Below are positions 30,957 to 38,977 of a stretch of DNA of 64,000 nt, piece after piece. The notes below the pieces were generated by a model. It was not told where the DNA came from. It made no database searches and saw nothing but the letters and a program-made list of their open reading frames with translations. Origin of the DNA: Oxalobacter formigenes (lineage in GTDB: Bacteria; Pseudomonadota; Gammaproteobacteria; Burkholderiales; Burkholderiaceae_D); NCBI GenBank assembly GCA_023667225.1, contig JAMPAN010000001.1, positions 112,303-176,302 on the forward strand. Direction: 5' to 3'. Position numbers and translations under genes: made by a program. Position 1 is the first letter of the stretch; the number at the start of each line of letters is the position of its first letter.

Positions 30957-32087
30957 TTACCCACTATGCCGCCGCTTGTAAATTGAACGGACAAGGAAAC
31001 CAAGCGCCAGAAACGGCCATACCAGCGCCAGGAAACGGGCCGCTCCGTTAAAGTTCAGGAATTTCCCCTGAGACCAGGTTTGCAGCGTGGAAACAAAATA
31101 ATAATTGCCCGGCAGCACATTCACCGCCGCCAGGCAAATGCCCAACAGGGTGGCGGCAAGCTGTTCCTGAAACGCCGGCGGGATAAAAACCAGTCCGGCC
31201 AGCATCACCAGCCCGGCAACGAGGCCGCCCAGCGCGCCGGGTGTGAGCCAGACAAACGCGTTTTCCGGCTCAAAAAACAGGGCACAGGCAATAGTTTTGA
31301 GCACAAGCGCGCCTGATACCATCCATACCCCCAGAAAAAGCCCTGCCGCCCTTTTTTGCCACATGCACAACAGCAGCAAGGCCGCGCCAGAGAAGCCCGT
31401 TGCCGTTATCACCGCTTCCGAGAACCAATACTGCCCTGGCGTCAGGCTGAGTTCCCCTGTTGCCAGGAAAGTCAAATCAACGGGGTGTCCCAAAACACCT
31501 GGAAGCCATGCCGAAAAGACCGGAAAAACTTCCCCCAGCCCGAACAGGTAATTCTGGGGATAAATCTGGGCAAGCGGCCACAGCATGGGGATAATCAACA
31601 CCCTGCTGGAAGCAAAACGCAGCTGGCGGCGGATGAAAACATAAACGCGATCTTCCCTGAAAAGCGCAGGAGACAGGCAAACCCCGATAAGCGCGCCGGC
31701 CAGCACACCGGCCGCATTGGTTGCCAGATCCAGGTTGGAAGAAACCCGGCTGGGCAAATAAGCCTGCAAGGCTTCCATTGAAAAAGACAGGAACGAACCG
31801 GTAAAAAAGGAAAAAACAAGCGCCCTGCCTCCCCTTAACAGGGGAGAAACCGCCGTTGCCAGCAAAAGGCCAAGCGGGATATACCCGATAATATTGACCA
31901 GCACGTCAAAGCCGGTCCAGTAACGGGGAAAAGGCACGGCAAGATACGCCAGCGGAGAAACACCGGCAAACCGCCAGCCTTCAAAGGGAAACAGGCTGGC
32001 ATAAACTATCAGGAAAACATAAACTGCCAGGGCCGCCCGCAAAAATGAAGACGGCCGGTGAAACGGCTGGAAAAAATGCCCTGGCAT
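30957..32087 (-). CDS. VanZ family membrane protein
   Basis: A 376-residue polytopic protein with about ten helices. The first third carries the VanZ-like domain: YASLFPFEGW, then GFDVLVNIIGYIPLGLLL and the later MEALQAYLPSR with SSNLDLATNAAGVLAGALIG. VanZ of enterococci gives low-level teicoplanin resistance, but chromosomal homologs have no known role. ATG 32087 follows the lipoprotein stop at 32090, so it is the last gene of the Mla-type operon. A link to lipid or envelope transport is inferred from this position alone. Confidence 0.85.
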   Translation of the reverse strand: MPGHFFQPFHRPSSFLRAALAVYVFLIVYASLFPFEGWRFAGVSPLAYLAVPFPRYWTGFDVLVNIIGYIPLGLLLATAVSPLLRGGRALVFSFFTGSFLSFSMEALQAYLPSRVSSNLDLATNAAGVLAGALIGVCLSPALFREDRVYVFIRRQLRFASSRVLIIPMLWPLAQIYPQNYLFGLGEVFPVFSAWLPGVLGHPVDLTFLATGELSLTPGQYWFSEAVITATGFSGAALLLLCMWQKRAAGLFLGVWMVSGALVLKTIACALFFEPENAFVWLTPGALGGLVAGLVMLAGLVFIPPAFQEQLAATLLGICLAAVNVLPGNYYFVSTLQTWSQGKFLNFNGAARFLALVWPFLALGFLVRSIYKRRHSG

Positions 32088-32089
32088 CG

Positions 32090-32719
32090 TCAGCTGGCAT
32101 TCGCCTGGCGGTAGTTCCCGCCAATCCATTGCAATATTTCGACAATCACCCCGTCAGTGGCAGCGGCCAGCGCCTTGACGCCGCCTGCCGCATCCGGGCT
32201 GGGAGCTGGAACAGCAAACAGAAAACTCTTTTGCAGGAAAACGCCGTTTTTTCCGGTCACGGATACCCTCAGGGCAATCCGTCCCTCGCTATAGTCCGCA
32301 TCATGGAAATACTGGCTGAAATCTTCAATATGCACCATCAGGCGCAGCTCATCGGCATCGGCAACCCGGCCGCTTCCAATTTCCCCGCCCAAGGCCAGAA
32401 TACGGGACTGGAGACGCTCGCGAAACAGCTTCGGCGGCCGTGTATTCCAGCGGCTTAATGTATAAAACCGGGTCTGCTGGTCGTTTACCTGCGCCAGACG
32501 GTAATACATCTTGCTGCTGTTTAACCAGTCCGAAGCATTGACCTGAAACACCAGCAGCCGGGGCATCCCTGCCGGCAAAATGCGTTCTTCCGGCATGGAC
32601 GACGGCAGCCCCAGGTCATACAGCATCGCCTGGGGCTGCGAATTGAAAGCGCATCCCGATAAAAATATGCCTAACGCGGCAAAAAGGCCCAACAGGAAAA
32701 AACGGCTCTGTTTGATCAT
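32090..32719 (-). CDS. ABC-type transport auxiliary lipoprotein (PqiC-like)
   Basis: A 209-residue outer-membrane lipoprotein with a lipobox in IFLSGCAFNS (lipidated Cys near residue 23). The ABC-trans_aux / PqiC-type body includes LLVFQVNASDWLNSSKMYYR and RILALGGEIGSG. It should dock the MCE protein of the same operon at the outer membrane, as PqiC does for PqiB. The ATG at 32719 starts the signal peptide; the longer frame overlaps the MCE gene in another frame and is rejected. Confidence 0.87.
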   Translation of the reverse strand: MIKQSRFFLLGLFAALGIFLSGCAFNSQPQAMLYDLGLPSSMPEERILPAGMPRLLVFQVNASDWLNSSKMYYRLAQVNDQQTRFYTLSRWNTRPPKLFRERLQSRILALGGEIGSGRVADADELRLMVHIEDFSQYFHDADYSEGRIALRVSVTGKNGVFLQKSFLFAVPAPSPDAAGGVKALAAATDGVIVEILQWIGGNYRQANAS

Positions 32720-32735
32720 GATTTCCCCATGAATA

Positions 32736-33614
32736 TTAGTTGGAAGACGCGTTAAACCCCGCCTCGCCAGGGCCGGGTGCCGGGCCAGGTGCGCCAAAAA
32801 GGAGGCCGGACGGACGCTGGCTGAACTGGTCCAGCGTCGCATTGACAGACTGAAGCGATGTTTGCAGGTCTTCCGCCAGTGATTGCAGCCGCGTCATGGA
32901 TTCCCCAGGCATACTGTTGCCTACAAACGCCGTCAGGTTCTGGCTCAGGTCTCCCGCTTCGGTGGAAAGTGCTGTGACTGAATCCACCATCCTTCCGGTT
33001 TTGTCGGCAATTTCCGGCAGCTTCTCCAGCGTCGGCTGAAGCGCACGGGAAGACTGCGCGATTTCCGATGACGCCCTGTTGATATTTTTCAGGGTTTCCA
33101 CCAGAAGCGCCTGGTTTTCCGGCCTGAACAGGGTCGCCACTTCTTTGGTCAGCCGCTGGGTTTCATCCAGAATGGCGTTGGCCTTCGTCTGCAAATCCAC
33201 CACCAGGCCGGGCCGCATCTCGATTCTGGCAATCCGGTCAGGAGAGCTTGGCAGCGGCCTGGAATAAGCGCTGTCATCATTCAACTCAATATAGGCAATG
33301 CCGGTCACGCCCTGGTAAGCCATGCGGCCATAGGTGGATTCCGTCATGGGCGTTTCCGGGCGCACCCCGAAAAAAACCAGTATCTGGCCCGGCTCTGTAT
33401 CGTCAAAGCGTATCTCGGATACCTTGCCCACATCCAGCCCGCGATAACGGACCGCCGCCTGCGGATTCAATCCGGCAACCGAAATACGGGTGGCCATCAC
33501 ATAGGGAATCATCTCGGTTTTATCCCGGTTCAGCCACCATCCGCCCAGGAGAACGGCAGCCAAGAGGGCCAGCGTAAACAGCCCTGCCATCAACGCATGG
33601 GATTTGCTTTCCAT
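32736..33614 (-). CDS. MCE (MlaD-type) lipid-binding protein
   Basis: A 292-residue protein: one N-terminal helix (about 9-28), a single MCE domain (about 35-115, ISVAGLNPQAAVRYRGLDVG), then a long helical region with coiled-coil character (about 145-270) and a Pro/Gly-rich tail. MCE proteins form hexameric rings or tubes that carry phospholipid between membranes. It shares one base with the ATPase stop (TAATG), indicating coupling. The long C-terminal helix resembles the LetB/Ttg2C-type tube builders more than the short E. coli MlaD. Confidence 0.92.
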   Translation of the reverse strand: MESKSHALMAGLFTLALLAAVLLGGWWLNRDKTEMIPYVMATRISVAGLNPQAAVRYRGLDVGKVSEIRFDDTEPGQILVFFGVRPETPMTESTYGRMAYQGVTGIAYIELNDDSAYSRPLPSSPDRIARIEMRPGLVVDLQTKANAILDETQRLTKEVATLFRPENQALLVETLKNINRASSEIAQSSRALQPTLEKLPEIADKTGRMVDSVTALSTEAGDLSQNLTAFVGNSMPGESMTRLQSLAEDLQTSLQSVNATLDQFSQRPSGLLFGAPGPAPGPGEAGFNASSN

Positions 33615-34426
33615 TACTTCTCCTCCTGTTGTTGGCCTGATGCCAGGCCCGGCACGCCTGCCAGGGCACGCCTGCCGCGCCCGCCAAGGAAAAATGCCTG
33701 AATAAAAGGATGATCCACCGCCATCACCTCCTGCGGCGGCCCATTTACGATCACCCTCCTGTCTGCCAAAACGGCAATATGGGAAGACAATTGCAGGATG
33801 GAATCCAGGTCATGCGACACCATCACCACCGTCAAATCCAGTTCATCATGCAGGGAATGGATCAGCTCGACAAAACTGTCGGACAATACCGGATCCAGCC
33901 CGGCTGTCGGCTCATCCAGAAAAAGCAATTCCGGCTCAAGCGACAGCGCCCTGGCCAGCGCCACCCTTTTGATCATCCCCCCGGAAAGGTCAGAAGGCAT
34001 TTTCATGGCGTCATCCGGACCGAGGCCGACCATTTGCAGCTTCAGCAAAACCGATTCCTCAATCAGGTTTTCCGGCAATACCCGCAGCTCCCGCAGTGGC
34101 AGCGCCACATTTTCCATGACCGACAAGGCTGAAAAAAGCGCCCCCTGCTGAAATAATACGCCGCACCGGCTGTACAGCTGCTTTTTGGCGCTGCCTGCCG
34201 CACTTGCCATATCCACCCCCAAAACCGATACCTTCCCGCGGCTGGGCCGGGCAAGCCCCAGCATTTGCCTTAACAGGGTGGTTTTGCCGGAACCCGATCC
34301 GCCGACAAGCGAAACAATATCACCCTGCCGGATTATCAGATCCAGATCCTGGTGAACCACATGGCTGCCAAACTGCGTCCACAGTTTTTCTATCCGGATA
34401 ATATCGGTTCCTGCCCGTATTTTCAT
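33614..34426 (-). CDS. ABC transporter ATP-binding protein (MlaF-type)
   Basis: A 270-residue ATPase of the MCE-linked lipid transporter. Walker A is GGSGSGKTT, the signature is DLSGGMIKRVALARAL, Walker B is ELLFLDEPTAGLDP, followed by the D-loop and H-loop (VSHD). Start is at ATG 34426, overlapping the permease stop by four bases (ATGA); a longer frame reading back through the permease is spurious. It couples to the STAS-permease to drive phospholipid movement. Confidence 0.94.
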   Translation of the reverse strand: MKIRAGTDIIRIEKLWTQFGSHVVHQDLDLIIRQGDIVSLVGGSGSGKTTLLRQMLGLARPSRGKVSVLGVDMASAAGSAKKQLYSRCGVLFQQGALFSALSVMENVALPLRELRVLPENLIEESVLLKLQMVGLGPDDAMKMPSDLSGGMIKRVALARALSLEPELLFLDEPTAGLDPVLSDSFVELIHSLHDELDLTVVMVSHDLDSILQLSSHIAVLADRRVIVNGPPQEVMAVDHPFIQAFFLGGRGRRALAGVPGLASGQQQEEK

Positions 34427-35544
34427 GACCACCCCACATGCTGAAGCGCCATGGCAAAAACGGCGTCGGCCAGAATCACAATGGTAATAGCGCTGACAAC
34501 AGCGCTGGTAGTTCCCTGCCCGAGGCTTTCCGTATCCGGCCTGATCCGCAGGCCGAAATGGCAGGCAACGAGGCCGATAAGCATACCGAAAACCATGCCC
34601 TTGCCCAGGCCAATCAGCAGATTGGCCTGAGGCACCGCCCCCGGCAGGGCCGTGATGAAATAATCGGTTGACAGCCCGATGGACAGCTGGGCGGCAAGCA
34701 TCCCGCCCACCAGCGCCACGATATCTGTCCACATAATCAAAAGCGGCATCACAACCACTAAAGCCGCCACCTTTGGCAGCACCAGCCTGAACCCCTGCGA
34801 CATGCCCATTACCTGCATCGCATCCAGTTCCTCGGTAACACGCATGACGCCGATTTGCGCCGTCATGGCAGACCCGGAACGGCCCGCCACCAGAATCGCC
34901 GCCAGAAGCGGCCCCAGCTCGCGGGTAATGCCAATGCCCAGCAAATTGACCAGATAAGGGTCGCCGCCAAAATCATGCAGCTGCTGCGCGGACAGGTATG
35001 AAAGCACCACGCCGATCAGGAAACCTACCAACGCCGTAATACCGATAGCGCGGGTACCGGCATGATACACATTGGCCGATATTTCTTTCCACGGGCCGGC
35101 CAGGGGATGGCAGGCAAGCCGGCCAAGATCCAGCACAAACTGTCCGGCCAGTGTGACCATATCCATAAAATGGCTGCCCAAAGCGCCTGCCGCTGCCCTG
35201 ATGAACGCCCCCGGACGAAATACTTTTTTTCCGGCTCCGCCTGTCTTCAACGAGCCAGCCTTTTCCAGCCTCTCAAAAAGCGCATGATGCTCTGGAAGCA
35301 TGTTCAGCCGGGCCGGCAATTTGCGGCCCCAGGCATCCCACAGAAAACAGGCGCCGATATAATCCATTTCCGAAACCCCGGACAAATCCCATAAAACCTC
35401 TTTTTTGCCCGCCGCCTGCCTCACAGAAGAAGCCACAGCGGCAAAATTTTTTCCGGACGCAAGCGAGCCGACCCGCCAGCTTCCGCTGACAGCCACCTGG
35501 CCTGTGCCGGATATCCGGCATACCGGCAGCGCCATTTCAGGCAT
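34423..35544 (-). CDS. MlaE-type ABC permease with N-terminal STAS-like domain
   Basis: A 373-residue fusion. Residues about 1-110 form a STAS/MlaB-like domain (KEVLWDLSGVSEMDYIGACF). Residues about 120-373 are the MlaE permease with five or six helices and the family signature YLVNLLGIGITRELGPLLAA followed by GRSGSAMTAQIG. In E. coli MlaB is a separate protein that tunes MlaF; here the function is built into the permease, a known arrangement in betaproteobacteria. First gene of the operon permease-ATPase-MCE-lipoprotein-VanZ, divergent from birA. Confidence 0.92.
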   Translation of the reverse strand: MPEMALPVCRISGTGQVAVSGSWRVGSLASGKNFAAVASSVRQAAGKKEVLWDLSGVSEMDYIGACFLWDAWGRKLPARLNMLPEHHALFERLEKAGSLKTGGAGKKVFRPGAFIRAAAGALGSHFMDMVTLAGQFVLDLGRLACHPLAGPWKEISANVYHAGTRAIGITALVGFLIGVVLSYLSAQQLHDFGGDPYLVNLLGIGITRELGPLLAAILVAGRSGSAMTAQIGVMRVTEELDAMQVMGMSQGFRLVLPKVAALVVVMPLLIMWTDIVALVGGMLAAQLSIGLSTDYFITALPGAVPQANLLIGLGKGMVFGMLIGLVACHFGLRIRPDTESLGQGTTSAVVSAITIVILADAVFAMALQHVGWS

Positions 35545-35767
35545 AGACGCCCTTTTCGCTTGAAAACATCGTTATCTCCGCCATACTATTTCGTTTACTG
35601 TAATCCATTTTGCCAGTGCGCTGTCACAGAATAATCAAAGCCCTGCCATTTCGGCACAGTCTGTCAATGATACCTGCCAAAAAGCCCAACCCGGAAGTGC
35701 CCTGCATGTAAAATAGCATCTGTTGTCCCCTATGCACTGTCCGCTCAGGCGCGGCTTGCCTGTTTTC

Positions 35768-36565
35768 ATGACCGATACCATTGACCCGGGCCGCATGGCT
35801 CTTTTCTTAAATCCGCTTGCGAAAACTATCGCCGTCCATATCGTGGAAGAAACCGGTTCCACCAGCACAGACCTTTTGAAACAGGCCGATACGCTGACTT
35901 CCCCGGCGCTCTTGCTTGCACGCCGGCAAACGGCAGGACGCGGCCGAAGCGGCAAAACCTGGCATGCCGATTCCGATGCCTCCCTGACTTTCTCGCTGGC
36001 ATGGCCTTTTTTGCGGCCGGCAGAAGACCTGTCCGGGCTGCCGCTGGCCACCGGCGTTGCACTGGCCATAGCGCTCAATGAACTCGGTGTGCCGGTAGCG
36101 CTCAAATGGCCCAATGACATTTTAAAAGAAGGAAAAAAACTGGCCGGTATCCTGGTGGAACGGGTTTCCCGCCAACACCGTCCGGACAAGGCCAAAAACT
36201 GGGTCATTATCGGCATTGGCATCAACCTCCATCTGCCGGATACGCTGGCAGAAAAAATCGGTCAGCCCGCCTCGGAAGCCCCGCTGCTTTCCCGTATGGA
36301 CAAAAACCGGCTGATGGCATCGTTCATCAACCGGCTGGCAGATGCGTTTGCCCTGTTTGAAGAAGCAGGCTTTTCGGCCTTTATCCCGTTATGGAACAAA
36401 ATGCACGCCTATCACGGCAAAAAGGTCAGACTTTTCCAGGAAGGCCGCCCGAAACAATCGGGAACCGTAGCCGGCATCGACCGGTACGGCAGGCTGCTTC
36501 TTGAGGAAAACGGCGAAACTGCCGCTTTCAGCGCAGGGGAGCTTTCCCTGCGCCCCGAACCTTAA
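35768..36565 (+). CDS. birA: Biotin-[acetyl-CoA-carboxylase] ligase, monofunctional
   Basis: A 265-residue class I biotin protein ligase that makes biotinyl-AMP and loads it on carboxyl-carrier protein. The nucleotide/biotin motif GRGRSGKTWHAD is near residue 62 and KWPNDILKEGKKLAGIL near 110; a C-terminal SH3-like domain is present. There is no N-terminal helix-turn-helix, so it cannot act as the bio-operon repressor like E. coli BirA. ATG 35768 is used; an upstream frame adds 15 residues without homology. coaX follows at 11 bases. Confidence 0.95.
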   Translation: MTDTIDPGRMALFLNPLAKTIAVHIVEETGSTSTDLLKQADTLTSPALLLARRQTAGRGRSGKTWHADSDASLTFSLAWPFLRPAEDLSGLPLATGVALAIALNELGVPVALKWPNDILKEGKKLAGILVERVSRQHRPDKAKNWVIIGIGINLHLPDTLAEKIGQPASEAPLLSRMDKNRLMASFINRLADAFALFEEAGFSAFIPLWNKMHAYHGKKVRLFQEGRPKQSGTVAGIDRYGRLLLEENGETAAFSAGELSLRPEP

Positions 36566-36576
36566 AAAGACGTGCC

Positions 36577-37374
36577 ATGCTTTTATTGATCGATGCGGGA
36601 AATACGCTGCTGAAATGGGCCCTGGCCCCTGCCGGCCCGGCCGCTATGCCGGGGCAGGCATCCTGGCTGCATACAGGCAGCGTTCCCCGGCAGGAAACAG
36701 CCATCCTTTGCACACATTTGCAGGAAGCCCTTGCCGGACAGGAAATCCGGCGTATTGTCATCTCCAACGTGGCCGGCCCGGCCGCTGCCGGCCGTATTAC
36801 CCGGCTCATTGAAAAACTCGCCGGCAATACGGTTCCGGTTTCCTGGTTTACCTCGCTGGCTTCCCTTGCCGGCGTCACCAACACCTATGCGGACCCCGCC
36901 CGGCTTGGCAGCGACCGCTTTGCTTCCTTAATTGGCGCGCGCTTCCTTTTCCCGAAAGAAAACCTCGTTGTCGCCACCTGCGGAACAGCAACCACCATCG
37001 ACACCCTGACTGCCTCCGGCGTGTTCCTGGGCGGCATGATCCTGCCCGGACTGCGTTTAATGACCCGTTCGCTAGCTGCCAACACGGCCCAGCTTCCGGA
37101 AATCGGCAGCACAGCGCAAAGCCTTCCTCCTTTCGCAACCGATACGGCGGCCGCCATCCTGGCCGGCTGCCTGACAGCGCAGGCAGGCGCTATTGAACAT
37201 GCCGTCTCTATCCGTGCGGCTGGTATCGGCTCTGTCCGATGCCTTTTGTCCGGCGGCGCAGCCAGGCAAATCCTGCCCTGTCTTTCTATCCCGGCCCAAA
37301 TTGTGGATAATTTGGTACTGGTTGGCCTGCACGCCGCAGATGCCAGCCTTCATGCAACGGATCGCTCATGCTGA
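36577..37374 (+). CDS. coaX: Type III pantothenate kinase
   Basis: A 265-residue CoaX of the acetate-kinase superfamily, phosphorylating pantothenate in the first step of CoA synthesis. The ATP-binding LLIDAGNTLLKWAL is at the start; DPARLGSDRFASLIGA and VATCGTATTIDTLT follow, with the typical GGMILPGLRLM. It overlaps the next gene by seven bases. birA-coaX fusions or pairs are common in betaproteobacteria. Confidence 0.95.
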   Translation: MLLLIDAGNTLLKWALAPAGPAAMPGQASWLHTGSVPRQETAILCTHLQEALAGQEIRRIVISNVAGPAAAGRITRLIEKLAGNTVPVSWFTSLASLAGVTNTYADPARLGSDRFASLIGARFLFPKENLVVATCGTATTIDTLTASGVFLGGMILPGLRLMTRSLAANTAQLPEIGSTAQSLPPFATDTAAAILAGCLTAQAGAIEHAVSIRAAGIGSVRCLLSGGAARQILPCLSIPAQIVDNLVLVGLHAADASLHATDRSC

Positions 37375-38060
37375 AAATCTTTTTCTGGATACTCCTTGCG
37401 GCCAATATCGTCCTGTTCGCTTTTCTGCGGACATATTTTGACGCGCCTTCTACCGGCAAACGCGAGCCGGAACGCCTGGCATACCAGTATCAGGAAGACC
37501 GGATCCGCCTGCTTCCCCGGGATGAAATCAACCGGGAAATCGCCAAAAGCAAAGCAGCAGCGCAAGATATTACCGCCGGCGGAAGCTGCATAACGACAGC
37601 CCCTTTCAGCAAAGCCGAGGCAGCCGGGTTTGACAAACAGCTGCCTTCCCTTTCCCTTAGCGCAGGCGATATCAGCCGCATACCGGTCCAGGAAAATGCC
37701 GCCTATATGGCGTTTATCGCCCCTTCTGCCAATCAGAAAGCCGCAGAGGAAAAAATTGCGGAACTGGAAAAAAAAGGAATCAAAAGCCATTACCTGATCC
37801 GTGATCCGGGCGAGCTGAAATGGGCTGTTTCGCTGGGCGTGTTCAAAACCCGTGAAGCCGCCGAAAAACACGCTGCAGACATGGAAAAAAATGGTTTTGC
37901 CGATATTCATGTTGCGCCAAGAGGGCTGCCATCCGAAAAAACCGTTTACCGGTTAAACCACTTAAACGATGAACAGATGCGCGCCTTGCAAACCTTGATC
38001 GGCAATTTCCCCGGCCAGTCCATCCAGCCCTGCCAGCCGGATACGGACTCGCCGGCATAA
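37368..38060 (+). CDS. SPOR-domain protein
   Basis: A 230-residue bitopic protein. One N-terminal helix (about 2-19, FFWILLAANIVLFAFL), a charged periplasmic linker, and a C-terminal SPOR-like domain (about 120-190, AAEEKIAELEKKGIKSHYLI and WAVSLGVFKTREAAEKHAAD). Such genes regularly follow coaX in this order. Binding to septal peptidoglycan is expected from the domain; no direct role is known. Two cysteine-bearing segments (SCITTAP; QPCQPD) are not explained. Confidence 0.83.
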   Translation: MLKIFFWILLAANIVLFAFLRTYFDAPSTGKREPERLAYQYQEDRIRLLPRDEINREIAKSKAAAQDITAGGSCITTAPFSKAEAAGFDKQLPSLSLSAGDISRIPVQENAAYMAFIAPSANQKAAEEKIAELEKKGIKSHYLIRDPGELKWAVSLGVFKTREAAEKHAADMEKNGFADIHVAPRGLPSEKTVYRLNHLNDEQMRALQTLIGNFPGQSIQPCQPDTDSPA

Positions 38061-38164
38061 AAAAACAGACGTTTTTCATGCATAATGCCATAATGGCGGC
38101 TTACGGCGGCAACGCTGGCCACCCGGAAAAACCTTTTCTTTTTTCCTCTTCTTTCTGAACCAAC

Positions 38165-38806
38165 ATGAAATTTCAAATCATACCTGTTACCCCTTTCCAG
38201 CAAAACTGCACCCTGATGTGGGATGAAAGCACTAACAAGGCGGCAGTGGTTGATCCGGGCGGCGATATTGCAAAAATTGCCGCTGTTCTTGAGCAAAAAA
38301 ATCTCACGCTTGAAAAAGTGCTGGTCACCCACGGCCATCTTGACCATTGCGGCGGCGCAAAAGCCCTGGCAAGCCAGTTCGGCGTTCCCATTGAAGGCCC
38401 GAACGAGGCTGACGCCTATCTCCTGGAAGAGCTGGCAACTGCCCAAACCAGAATGTGGGGCCTGCCAGCCGGTACGCCGTTTACGCCTGAACGCTGGCTA
38501 AACCAGGGCGACACCGTTTCTGTCGGCAATGAAACCCTCCAGGTTTTCCACTGCCCCGGTCATTCTCCCGGCCATGTCATTTTCTTCCATGCGCCGACCA
38601 AGGTTGCCATCTCCGGCGATGTCCTGTTTGCCGGTTCTGTCGGCCGCACCGACCTGCCCAACGGCAGTTTCAAGGCCCTGGTCAATTCCATCCGGGAAAA
38701 CATGTACACCCTGGGAGACGATGTGCAGTTCATACCGGGACACGGCCCGCTCTCAACTATTGGCAAAGAACGGCGAAGCAACCAGTACGTGCCGGATAAA
38801 AAATAA
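38165..38806 (+). CDS. MBL-fold metallo-hydrolase (glyoxalase II-like)
   Basis: A 213-residue metallo-beta-lactamase-fold hydrolase. The metal motif THGHLDHCGG (HxHxDH) is near residue 57, further ligands lie in HCPGHSPGH and SGDVLF, and the last His in IPGHGP. The family includes YcbL-type glyoxalase II-like enzymes and persulfide dioxygenase relatives; the short length fits YcbL. Substrate is likely S-lactoylglutathione or a similar thioester, unproven. It lies alone between the SPOR gene and nuoL. Confidence 0.9.
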   Translation: MKFQIIPVTPFQQNCTLMWDESTNKAAVVDPGGDIAKIAAVLEQKNLTLEKVLVTHGHLDHCGGAKALASQFGVPIEGPNEADAYLLEELATAQTRMWGLPAGTPFTPERWLNQGDTVSVGNETLQVFHCPGHSPGHVIFFHAPTKVAISGDVLFAGSVGRTDLPNGSFKALVNSIRENMYTLGDDVQFIPGHGPLSTIGKERRSNQYVPDKK

Positions 38807-38977
38807 ACCGGGGAAAGGCTGCGCCCGCCTTGCAGCCTCTGGCCGGCAGCAGCAAGGAAAACACCCCGGGCCGCAGCTAATTTGGTATCATGGCGGCCTG
38901 GGGTATCTGTTGCCGGCGGGCCTCCCTTATCCTGACAATCTGCACAGGCTCTCCTGAATGCCGAACCACGCTTTTCC

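Noticed and set aside
33614..34732. Longer start for the MlaF-type ATPase reading back through the permease gene
   Set aside because: The extra 100 residues are a shadow of the permease in another frame; ATG 34426 with an ATGA overlap and direct homology is much better.
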